Shown in pieces: positions 24,664 through 31,660 of a stretch of 64,000 nt of DNA. The DNA is from VRUE01 sp036271315 (GTDB lineage: Bacteria > Actinomycetota > Thermoleophilia > Solirubrobacterales > 70-9), in the NCBI GenBank assembly GCA_036271315.1, contig DATBAV010000018.1, positions 1-64,000 on the forward strand. The letters run 5' to 3'. Position 1 is the stretch's first letter, and every line of letters starts with the position of its first letter. Made by a program: the position numbers and the translations under genes. A model generated the notes under the pieces. That model saw only the letters and a program-made list of their open reading frames with translations, ran no database searches and was not told the origin of the DNA.

Positions 24664-25627
24664 CCACCTGGAAGGCGCTGCCGGGGATGCGCTTGAGCTG
24701 ATCGAGGTTCTCGTCGTCCCAGCGGCGGTCGCTGCTGCCGCTGAAGTACCAGTTGGAGCCGTTGTCGGCGACGATCAGGCCGTAGCGCTTCATCGCTTCG
24801 GCGATCGTCTTGGCGCCGCCGCTGAAGCCGCCGAGGCCGTAGCCGGCCTTGAGCCGCAGCCGCGTTCCCATCGCCGGCGCGTCGGGGTCGGAGGTGTCGC
24901 CGGCGCAGTGCGAGGCGGGGTGGACCCAGGCGTTGCGGGTGCTGTCGAAGGTGACCCGGATTGCGTGTTCGAGCTGGCCGCCGGCGACCTCGTCATAGCG
25001 GACGAGGCCGGGGAAGATCGGCAGTCCGGCGGCGTCGGCCGAGGTCCAGGAGTCAGGACGGCGGGCGCTCGAGCGCAGGTCCCAGCGGGTGCCCGAGTCG
25101 GCGTTCCAGTGGGCGCCACCGCCGCCCTTGAAGAAGGCGCGGTAGAGCTCGTACAGCGTGCAGCTGGAGCGGTCGACGACGAGCACGTGACGGTCGCCGT
25201 CGCTGCTGTTGCCGCCCTCGACCGGGGCGCCCTTTGGAATCGGGAAAGGCCCGGGGTCGCTCTCGTCGCCGTAGGCGGTGTAGTCGATCGGGAGCTTGCG
25301 CTGGCCGGCGCCGACGACGGCGTAGGGGAAGCCATAGGTGCGCGGCGAGCCGAAGTCGGGGTGGAGCAGGTTGCCGCCGTGGGAGTCGATGTAGGCGATC
25401 GTGGCGGCCGAGTTGGGGGCGACGGGCGCCTTGGAGATGTCCTGGTTCCAGGCAGCCTCGGTGGGGAGCGAGGGCGCGTTGGCGGCGGTGCTGGGCGGTG
25501 GGGTGGGGAAGACGGTGCAGCTGCCGAGGTCGGGGTAAGGGCCAACGGCGGCGCTCTGGCCGGCGCCGAGCAGCACGGCAGCGACGAGCGCGCCCGCAAG
25601 GACGATGAGCAGGCGGGCGCTCCTCAC
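24632..25627 (-). CDS. secreted conserved protein of unknown function
   Basis: 331 residues from a GTG start. Signal peptide to about residue 27 (ARLLIVLAGALVAAVLLGAG). The mature part contains LPTEAAWNQDISKAPVAPNS, a run with HPDFGS and YGFPY, then DRHVLVVDRSSCTLYELYRA and HWNADSGTRWDLRSS. I recall this pattern in a widespread exported actinobacterial family without known activity. Polar His, Asp and Cys residues hint at an enzyme but no class can be named. Its start overlaps the stop of the preceding small gene (GTGA). Confidence 0.75.
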   Translation of the reverse strand: MRSARLLIVLAGALVAAVLLGAGQSAAVGPYPDLGSCTVFPTPPPSTAANAPSLPTEAAWNQDISKAPVAPNSAATIAYIDSHGGNLLHPDFGSPRTYGFPYAVVGAGQRKLPIDYTAYGDESDPGPFPIPKGAPVEGGNSSDGDRHVLVVDRSSCTLYELYRAFFKGGGGAHWNADSGTRWDLRSSARRPDSWTSADAAGLPIFPGLVRYDEVAGGQLEHAIRVTFDSTRNAWVHPASHCAGDTSDPDAPAMGTRLRLKAGYGLGGFSGGAKTIAEAMKRYGLIVADNGSNWYFSGSSDRRWDDENLDQLKRIPGSAFQVVKSAARPHSC

Positions 25628-25857
25628 GCTTTGCGCGAGTCCTCGCGGATCTCGAGCCGACCGATTTCCAGCTCCTCGATGGTCGCCTTCTCGATCATCA
25701 GGCGCCTGATGCTGAGTCGCCCAATCGCGAAGCCGCCGACGGCGGCGGCACCGACCGCGAGCGCACCGACCGCCATCGCGCCCCGAGCCTGCATGCCCGT
25801 CGCCGCGAACGGCCGAGCCTCGGGCCGAAAGAAGGAGATCCCGTATCGCTGCGGCAT
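25624..25857 (-). CDS. small protein with Ala/Gly-rich helix and short-period repeats
   Basis: 77 residues. After a basic start comes a hydrophobic Ala/Gly stretch (AMAVGALAVGAAAVGGFAIG). A series with hydrophobic residues every five or so positions follows (LSIRRLMIEKATIEELEIGR), like a short beta-helical or bactofilin/pentapeptide-type stack. Probably membrane-associated. It overlaps the secreted-protein gene by four bases, so both are likely made from one mRNA. Function unknown. Confidence 0.6.
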   Translation of the reverse strand: MPQRYGISFFRPEARPFAATGMQARGAMAVGALAVGAAAVGGFAIGRLSIRRLMIEKATIEELEIGRLEIREDSRKA

Positions 25858-25892
25858 CGCCAGAACCGTAGCGCGGTTAGCCTGGGGCGCTG

Positions 25893-26618
25893 ATGAGCGC
25901 GGACGAGCGACCGATCCTGCTGGCGATCCAGCACGTGCCCTGGGAGGGCCCTCACCGGATCCTCGACGCCTGCGGCGGTCTCGACGTGCACACGGTCAAA
26001 CCGCTGGCGAGCCAGCCGCTGCCCGACCACGACCAGGTCGCCGGCGCGGTTGTGATGGGCGGCCCGATGAACGTCGACGAAGTCGACGTTCATCCCGAGC
26101 TGGCGAGCGAGCGCGAGTGGCTGACTGAGGCGCTGCGCCGAGAGATGCCCGTGCTCGGCATCTGCCTCGGCGCTCAGCTGCTCGCCAGGGCGCTTGGAGC
26201 CGAGGTGCGAGCGGGGGAGGACCCGGAGCTGGGCTATGCCCCGGTCGAGATCCTCGACTCCGAGGACCCGGTCCTCGGCGCCCTGGCCCCGAGCACGACC
26301 GTCCTGCACTGGCACGGCGACGTCTTCGACCTGCCCGAGGGCGCGGTGCACCTGGCCCGCTCCGCCCGCACCGAGGTCCAGGCCTTCCGCCACGGCAACG
26401 CCTGGGGCGTGCTCTTCCACCCCGAGTCCGACTTCGCTCTGCTCGAGGCCTGGCTGGCCGTGCCCGAGATGGTCCACGAGGCTTGGGTGGTCCTGGGCGA
26501 CGACGGAGCCGCCGCCTTGCCGGCCCAAGCCGAAGCCGCCGAAGCCGACCTGCTCGCCAGCACGACCCCCGGCCTGGAGGCCTTCGCCGTCCTGGTCGAA
26601 TCCCACCGGCCCCGCTAA
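25893..26618 (+). CDS. class I glutamine amidotransferase
   Basis: 241 residues. The nucleophile elbow LGICLGAQLLARALGAEVR carries the catalytic Cys; the His and Glu of the triad are in WGVLFHPESDF. VMGGPMNVDE is the usual oxyanion-side GGP motif. It resembles the GMP-synthase-like stand-alone amidotransferases (also the gamma-glutamyl hydrolases that open polyamine adducts). The partner synthetase is absent, so the acceptor is unknown. TAGCCT (25878-25883) is a possible -10 box close to the ATG. Confidence 0.88.
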   Translation: MSADERPILLAIQHVPWEGPHRILDACGGLDVHTVKPLASQPLPDHDQVAGAVVMGGPMNVDEVDVHPELASEREWLTEALRREMPVLGICLGAQLLARALGAEVRAGEDPELGYAPVEILDSEDPVLGALAPSTTVLHWHGDVFDLPEGAVHLARSARTEVQAFRHGNAWGVLFHPESDFALLEAWLAVPEMVHEAWVVLGDDGAAALPAQAEAAEADLLASTTPGLEAFAVLVESHRPR

Positions 26619-26661
26619 GCCCCCCGCCTCGCCCGCCGGCCCGCTAGATTGGAAGCCGCGC

Positions 26662-26735
26662 GGTGGACGTAGCTCAGTTGGTAGAGCTCCTGGTTGTGGT
26701 CCAGGCGGTCGCCGGTTCGAATCCGGTCGTCCACC
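26662..26735 (+). tRNA. tRNA-His (GTG)
   Basis: Acceptor GTGGACG (26663-26669) pairs with CGTCCAC (26728-26734), with the His-specific extra G at 26662 facing discriminator C26735. Anticodon stem CCTGG/CCAGG around TTGTGGT (anticodon GTG), T stem GCCGG/CCGGT. A TAGATT -10 box is at 26645-26650. CCA not encoded. Confidence 0.96.
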
Positions 26736-26905
26736 CTGAGGGAAGGGCTATTTCGCCTCGCCTCGTCTTGCGCCGCCGGCTGAATTTTGTTCGGCCCAGG
26801 GGTGGCACTCGCACCTAGGCCACACCGAACTATTCTCATTGACCGTTAAGAGTTCTTCGGCTAGCCTTTCGCGGTAGGCGGGCAATTACCCCGAGGGAGC
26901 AATCG

Positions 26906-28165
26906 ATGAGATCGATGAAGGTCGTCTTGGCAGCCGTCCTTGGTGCCATTGCAATCGGCGTCGCGGCATCGCCCGCCAACGCTGCACAGGAATGGCTTAT
27001 CGAAGGCCAGACGCTCGCGGAACTCAAACTCTCAGAAGAAACGTTTGAAGTGTCGAGCAAAGCGCCGACAGTGCTCTCGGTCCCGGGATTCAAACTCGTC
27101 CTCAAATGCAAAACGACCAAAGGCAGCGGCAAAATTCTCGCCAAAGCCGGGGCTGAACTCTCTCTGAGCCTGACTGGCTGTGAAGCGGTCGAACTTCCCG
27201 CCTGCACGGTCAAAGAACCGGTAACGATCACGGCAAAGACCAAAGTTGCTCCTACCTCTACGGCTTTTCATGAAAAGTTTGAACAGCCGAAAGAAAAAAC
27301 ACCCTTTACCAAACTCAAATTCGGCGAACTATGTCCTTTGCCCGAAGAAGCCGAACTCAAAGGCGCCATCGCAGGTGAACTGCCTGCCGAAGAAACCGTC
27401 GAACCGGTGATTAAAGTATCTGAAGCCGTGACGAAAAAAGTGAACGAAGAACTCAAAACCGGAGGGGCGTCGGAATATAGCCTTCTCTATGGAATCAAAC
27501 CGGCCACTATGAGTGGCGAATTCATGATGAAACTGACCGGAAAAGCAGGATCGGGCAAGGCATGGTTGCCCCAACCTGCGACGGTGCTGTGCAGCGTCCC
27601 ACCAGTTGGGAACAACGAGGAATGCCCCGTGGGTAAAAGCTATGGAGTCAGCACGATCGTGAAACCGGAAACCCTCGAAGGCGAAAAAGTCGCGTGGGAA
27701 TTCACCCTCGCAGGCAACAACAAGGTGGTTGCCTGCGATGCGCTGAGAATGGAAGGACCCACCACCCCGGTCCAAACCCTCGTGAATGTCTCGATTTCCT
27801 CTGTTTCATTTGGCGCTAACTGCACGGGAGGCTGCACCGTTACTACGCTCGACACGCCGTGGGTGTCTTATATCGTTCGGCTCCCCTTCCCACGGATCTT
27901 CATTGACAACCCTGGGTTCAAATTCGATTGCGGCACGAATGAAATTTGCAAATACAAAATCTCAGTCATAGCGTCCGGAAGAGTGGAAGGCGGAGCCCCG
28001 GCAGGCTTCGAATTCCCTGAATGGCTCTTGGATCGATATAGCGCCACAGAAACCGCGTGCAGCGCGCGCGCATCGTGGAAAAACGAAGCCGGCGGGTCCT
28101 TAAGGTTCAAATTCTGGGAACCCGCCCCTCTCTACATCGGGTATTGCCCCACGACTCCTTGCTGA
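26906..28165 (+). CDS. secreted cysteine-containing protein with GAA/AAA codon bias
   Basis: 419 residues; signal peptide 1-27 (MRSMKVVLAAVLGAIAIGVA). GAGGGAG (26893-26899) precedes the ATG. The mature part opens QEWLIEGQTLAELKLSEETF and contains many Cys pairs (for example LKCKTTKGSG, LTGCEAVELPACTVK, CTGGCTV, ending YCPTTPC), suggesting a disulfide-stabilised beta protein outside the cell. Glu is written almost only as GAA and Lys as AAA, unlike its GC-rich neighbours. It belongs to a type abundant in Solirubrobacterales; function unknown. A second ATG at 26915 is an alternative start. Confidence 0.75.
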   Translation: MRSMKVVLAAVLGAIAIGVAASPANAAQEWLIEGQTLAELKLSEETFEVSSKAPTVLSVPGFKLVLKCKTTKGSGKILAKAGAELSLSLTGCEAVELPACTVKEPVTITAKTKVAPTSTAFHEKFEQPKEKTPFTKLKFGELCPLPEEAELKGAIAGELPAEETVEPVIKVSEAVTKKVNEELKTGGASEYSLLYGIKPATMSGEFMMKLTGKAGSGKAWLPQPATVLCSVPPVGNNEECPVGKSYGVSTIVKPETLEGEKVAWEFTLAGNNKVVACDALRMEGPTTPVQTLVNVSISSVSFGANCTGGCTVTTLDTPWVSYIVRLPFPRIFIDNPGFKFDCGTNEICKYKISVIASGRVEGGAPAGFEFPEWLLDRYSATETACSARASWKNEAGGSLRFKFWEPAPLYIGYCPTTPC

Positions 28166-28173
28166 CACCCCAT

Positions 28174-28905
28174 CTACGGCTTGGTTCCCAGGTGGATGGC
28201 GACGATGCCGCCGGCCAGTATCCGGTAGCGGATATTGGTTAGGCCGGCGTCGGCCATCAAGGTTGCCACCGCTTGTGGATTGGGAAAGTCACGCACCGAT
28301 GCGGGCAGATAGCTGTAGGCGCCGGCGTCGAGTGAGAAGCGACCGAGAAGTGGGACCAAGCGATCGAACCAGATATCGAAGAAGGCAGAAAGTGGCAGCT
28401 GTCGCGGACGCGTGAACTCCAGCACCACTACTCGTCCTCCACTGCGGGCGACGCGGGACATCTCGTTTATTCCGGCGCGATGGTCGGCGAGGTTGCGCAG
28501 CCCAAAGCCAATGGTCACCGCATCGAAGCTCTCATCGGCATAAGGGAGTCGAAGCGCATCGGCATGATCGAAGTCGATATTTGAAATGCCGAGACCGCCA
28601 GCCTTGGCGGTTGCGCGTGACAGCATCTCGGAAGAGAAATCGCATCCGACGACCTTTCCGGCCGACCCCACCCGACGTGCCATCTCTACCGCCAGCTCGC
28701 CTGTTCCGCAGCAGACATCGAGCACAGCTGCGCCCTCTGGCGCATCGGCTAGCTCAGCGGCGCGTTCACGCCAGCGGCGATCCAGGCCGGCGGTCATGGC
28801 GGTGTTGAGTGCGTCATAGCGAGGGGCTACCCGGTCAAACATCCGGTTGACTTGCGCCGGGAACTGCTCGCTGCTGCGAGCTGGCGTCGTTGTCGGACGG
28901 CTCAT
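28174..28905 (-). CDS. ubiE: demethylmenaquinone methyltransferase (UbiE/MenG)
   Basis: 243 residues from the ATG at 28905, which overlaps the SDR stop as ATGA; the longer open frame upstream is antisense to nothing but belongs to the SDR gene region. Motifs: MFDRVAPRYDALNTAMTAGL, the SAM-binding LDVCCGTGELAVEMAR, ESFDAVTIGFGLRNLADHRA, and the final IRYRILAGGIVAIHLGTKP, all typical of UbiE/MenG. It methylates demethylmenaquinol in menaquinone synthesis. Being in an operon with a TetR regulator and an SDR is unusual for this housekeeping step, so a methyltransferase acting on another quinone-like compound is possible. Confidence 0.88.
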   Translation of the reverse strand: MSRPTTTPARSSEQFPAQVNRMFDRVAPRYDALNTAMTAGLDRRWRERAAELADAPEGAAVLDVCCGTGELAVEMARRVGSAGKVVGCDFSSEMLSRATAKAGGLGISNIDFDHADALRLPYADESFDAVTIGFGLRNLADHRAGINEMSRVARSGGRVVVLEFTRPRQLPLSAFFDIWFDRLVPLLGRFSLDAGAYSYLPASVRDFPNPQAVATLMADAGLTNIRYRILAGGIVAIHLGTKP

Positions 28906-29723
28906 TCGTGAGTCCCTCGTCGTGCCAAGCGATCCATCGCGGTCAACTGGAGGGCGCGCGGCACAAGCCGCCGACCGGCGATTGCAGCCCGCATCGAGCG
29001 ACCGGGGACGAGCGCGCGCTTGTTGCGAGCGAGGGCCTCGATCGCCTCTCCTGCCACCTGCTCCGGGGTCCGCCACATGATGCGAGGCATCACCCGCTGC
29101 ACAGGCTGGGGGCCGTTGGCGGCGAAGAACTCGCTGCTGACGCCGCCGGGGCAGACGGTCGTCACGGCGACGCCGCCGCGGCGCAGCTCGGTGTGCAGGG
29201 CATCGCCGAAGGCGAGGCAGAAGGCGCGCGTGCCGCAATAGGTGGCGTAGCCGGGCATCGGCACGAGCGCCAGCGCCGAAGAGACGGTGAGGACCGCGCC
29301 GCGCCGCCGCTCTACCATCGCCGGCCCGAAGGCTCGTGTTAGGTCGACCACCGCCTCGCTCATCACCCGAACCTGCTCGAGCTGACGCTGGTAGTCCGAG
29401 GCGACGAAATCGCCATAGGTGCCAAGTCCGGCGTCGTTCACGAGGACCTCCGCCGCGAGTCCCAGCTCGGCCACCTGCCGCGGCAGCTGTGACCGCGCCT
29501 TCGCATCGGCGAGATCACAGGGCAGCGGCTCGGCGCGCACCCCGTGGGCGGCCTGCAGCTCCGTCGCAAGTCTCACCAACCGCTCCCGACGGCGCGCGAC
29601 CAGCACCACTCCGTGGCCACGACCCGCCAGCTCGCGGGCGAGAGCCATGCCGATTCCCGCCGAGGCGCCGGTTATCACGCAGGCCGAGTCGGGGGCGGGG
29701 GGCGGTAGCCAGGAGCGCCTCAC
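28902..29723 (-). CDS. SDR-family NAD(P)-dependent oxidoreductase
   Basis: 273 residues from a GTG that overlaps the TetR stop as GTGA. Motifs: ACVITGASAGIGMALAREL cofactor loop, VNDAGLGTYGDF, catalytic Ser in LTVSSALA and YATYCGTRAF, where Tyr-x3-Arg replaces the usual Tyr-x3-Lys. The CPGGVSSEF segment follows. The Lys-to-Arg change at the catalytic position is notable and may slow or alter catalysis. Middle gene of a three-gene operon (TetR, SDR, methyltransferase). Substrate unknown; the shape recalls steroid or fatty-acyl SDRs. Confidence 0.85.
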   Translation of the reverse strand: MRRSWLPPPAPDSACVITGASAGIGMALARELAGRGHGVVLVARRRERLVRLATELQAAHGVRAEPLPCDLADAKARSQLPRQVAELGLAAEVLVNDAGLGTYGDFVASDYQRQLEQVRVMSEAVVDLTRAFGPAMVERRRGAVLTVSSALALVPMPGYATYCGTRAFCLAFGDALHTELRRGGVAVTTVCPGGVSSEFFAANGPQPVQRVMPRIMWRTPEQVAGEAIEALARNKRALVPGRSMRAAIAGRRLVPRALQLTAMDRLARRGTHE

Positions 29724-30358
29724 CCTGCGTCGCCCCGCTTGGCGATCCGCTCCATGCCGGTCCAGCAGAACTCGAGCAGCCGCCGGACGACCTCCTCGCG
29801 CGGGACCTCCGGGTGCTCGTACCACCACGACGCGAGCCCGTTCTGGGCCACCTTGAGGAGCTCGGCGAACATCTCCAACACTAGCTCGGAATCCTCCTCT
29901 TCGGCCAGCGCGCCGCCGGCGCCGGCGTTGAGGAAGGCGGCAATCCCCTGCGTCGCGCGCGCATTGAGCCGCGCGTATGCGGCCGTAACCTCGGGGTCCC
30001 GTGGTGGATCGCGAAAGAGCATCCGCCAAGCAGAGGGGTGTTCCTCGACGTAGCCGAAGTAAGCCTCGATGCCAGCTCGTATCAGTGCCTCGGGCTCTTG
30101 TGGTGCCGCCTCCAGAGCCGCGCCCACAGTGTCGAAGAGCTCCTCCGTCTGGCGCTCCAGCAGCTCGATCGCCAGCGCCACTTTGGAGGAAAAATGATCG
30201 TAGATCACCGCCGGGGTGATCCCGGCTTCTTGCGCGATTTCACCTATCGATGCTGCCTCGTAGCCGTGCTCGGCGAAGACCCGCATCGCCCCGCCGAGGA
30301 TCAGCTCCCGCCGCGCGGCGGGGGTTAGACGGTGTCTCTTTTTTTCGGCAGCGGGCAT
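29720..30358 (-). CDS. TetR-family transcriptional regulator
   Basis: 212 residues from ATG 30358 (an in-frame TTG lies nine bases upstream). The N-terminal HTH reads RRELILGGAMRVFAEHGYEA and SIGEIAQEAGITPAVIYDHF followed by SSKVALAIELLE. The C-terminal ligand domain is of ordinary length. Two matching 18-bp operator copies lie between it and the divergent SRPBCC gene, so it most likely represses both directions. It leads the operon with the SDR and methyltransferase genes. Ligand unknown. Confidence 0.92.
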   Translation of the reverse strand: MPAAEKKRHRLTPAARRELILGGAMRVFAEHGYEAASIGEIAQEAGITPAVIYDHFSSKVALAIELLERQTEELFDTVGAALEAAPQEPEALIRAGIEAYFGYVEEHPSAWRMLFRDPPRDPEVTAAYARLNARATQGIAAFLNAGAGGALAEEEDSELVLEMFAELLKVAQNGLASWWYEHPEVPREEVVRRLLEFCWTGMERIAKRGDAG

Positions 30359-30370
30359 CGCAGGCAAGTT

Positions 30371-30388
30371 ACCAAACGCTCATTTGGT
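30371..30388. promoter_or_regulatory. TetR operator copy 1
   Basis: ACCAAACGCTCATTTGGT: 6-bp perfect arms (ACCAAA/TTTGGT) around CGCTCA. It lies 12 bases upstream of the TetR start at 30358 and shares 15 of 18 bases with copy 2, exactly 21 bp away (two turns). Confidence 0.75.
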
Positions 30389-30391
30389 ATA

Positions 30392-30409
30392 ACCAAATAC
30401 TCATTTGGC
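30392..30409. promoter_or_regulatory. TetR operator copy 2
   Basis: ACCAAATACTCATTTGGC repeats copy 1 with the same CTCATTTGG right half. It overlaps the TTG start of the divergent SRPBCC gene. The short gap between copies contains TATAAC (30388-30393), a candidate -10 for the plus strand and, in reverse, TATACC for the minus strand. Confidence 0.75.
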
Positions 30410-30959
30410 CTTACGAGAAGAGGAGAAAGGCTCGTGCGCCCACATCTACGGCCTCCGGTCGGAGGAGGTCGGGCTCGACTTTCCCTGTGACCGCTTCCTG
30501 CCCGATGTCGACGACTGCTATTACCGCGCCATCGACGTGGCCGCCCCGCCGGCAATTCTCTTTCGCTGGCTATGCCAGCTCCGGGTAGCCCCCTACAGCT
30601 ACGACTGGCTCGACAACTTCGGGCATCGCAGCCCGCGCCGGCTGACTCCGGGATTGGAGCGACTCGCCGTAGACCAGCGCTTCATGACGATCTTCGACCT
30701 GGTCGAGTTCGAGCCCGACGTTCACATCACGCTGTCCTGCACGCGCCTGCGTCGAGTCTTCGGCAGTGTGGCTGTCACCTATCTGATCGAGCCCCGCGAG
30801 CAGGGTTGTCGCCTTCTCGTCAAGATCGTCGTCAACCATCCCGGTCCCCGGCTCGAGTTCGCCCTCCGCGCTCGCCTCCTGCCCTTCGCCGACCTCGTCA
30901 TGACGCGCAAGCAGCTCCGAACTCTGCGCGAGCTCGCCCAGTGCGAGCACGATGCCTGA
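30405..30959 (+). CDS. SRPBCC-family protein under TetR control
   Basis: 184 residues from a TTG start inside operator copy 2; no ATG or GTG is available in frame near the start. LPDVDDCYYRAIDVAAPPAI, FRWLCQLRVAPYSYDWLDNF and the later beta-strand pattern (VHITLSCTRLRRVFGSVAVT) are those of a START-like ligand-binding fold seen in many mycobacterial and actinobacterial genomes. It probably binds or modifies the hydrophobic compound sensed by the TetR protein. Enzymatic activity cannot be shown. Confidence 0.75.
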   Translation: MALREEEKGSCAHIYGLRSEEVGLDFPCDRFLPDVDDCYYRAIDVAAPPAILFRWLCQLRVAPYSYDWLDNFGHRSPRRLTPGLERLAVDQRFMTIFDLVEFEPDVHITLSCTRLRRVFGSVAVTYLIEPREQGCRLLVKIVVNHPGPRLEFALRARLLPFADLVMTRKQLRTLRELAQCEHDA

Positions 30960-30987
30960 GGGACGGGGCTACGACGCCCGCTTGCCT

Positions 30988-31062
30988 TTAGGCAATCCGG
31001 CGGAAGAGATAGATCGCCAACAGGATCAGGACGATTACGACGAGAATTCCTACGATGGTCAT
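30988..31062 (-). CDS. 24-residue membrane micropeptide
   Basis: A tiny frame, ATG to TAA, encoding MTIVGILVVIVLILLAIYLF followed by RRIA. It is preceded by AAGGAG (31069-31074, minus strand), six bases from the ATG, an optimal ribosome-binding site. One membrane helix with a positive C-terminal end. Tiny proteins of this form recur in many bacteria, often stress-linked. Nothing is known of its role. A 7-bp hairpin (31114-31130) lies in its upstream region. Confidence 0.55.
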   Translation of the reverse strand: MTIVGILVVIVLILLAIYLFRRIA

Positions 31063-31281
31063 GTGGAGCTCCTTCGGGTTTGTGTGTGTTCAAGCTGCCG
31101 GTGGACTTGGCAACCGGCGAGTTTCGCCGGCCTACGCAGCCCTAGAGCCCCCTGGGAGCCGTGCAACGCAGATCTAACTTCTCACGATCAGATCAGTTTT
31201 TCTTACCCTTTCCCGCTTTAACGGAAACGCTGCGGATTTGTCAGTCCCGACCTCGAAGCATCGGGCAAGTCGGCGCTCCTC

Positions 31282-31572
31282 TTAGCCCTGGGCCTGGGCC
31301 TTCTTGACCCTCGCGGCCGCGACGACGCAACGCGAGAACGGCGTGCCCTTCTCGCCTTTGACGTGCTTCTTGGAGAAGCCCCGACAGTAGACGCCGTAGG
31401 CCTTCGCCTTTTCCGGCAGCGGCGCCTTCGGCCCCGGTGTCGGGTGAGCTGGGTGGGTGGGGTGTTCCGGGTGTGCGGGCGCATATTCGACGCCTTCGGC
31501 GAGTGCCGCGGACGGCATCAGCGCCAGCGCCAGCGTGCCCACGAGCACCGCGAACCTGGTCTTGAAGTTCAT
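31282..31572 (-). CDS. small secreted His-Pro-repeat protein
   Basis: 96 residues; signal peptide 1-25 (MNFKTRFAVLVGTLALALMP, cleavage after ALA). The mature start has an HP repeat (HPEHPTHPAHPT) and then a basic C-terminal part with two Cys (VYCRGF and SRCVVA). It is preceded by GAGGAGGGTCC on the minus strand. The same HP repeat is found in the tail of the sigma factor fusion upstream. His-Pro repeats often bind metal ions; this is inference. It lies 88 bases after the sigma gene on the same strand. Confidence 0.75.
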   Translation of the reverse strand: MNFKTRFAVLVGTLALALMPSAALAEGVEYAPAHPEHPTHPAHPTPGPKAPLPEKAKAYGVYCRGFSKKHVKGEKGTPFSRCVVAAARVKKAQAQG

Positions 31573-31660
31573 CGGACCCTCCTCTGCTTCCCGGCCCCTG
31601 CTTGGGACCGAATTGTCTTGCAGAACAGGAACGGAGCGGCCCCGACTGCGTCAGGTTCTA

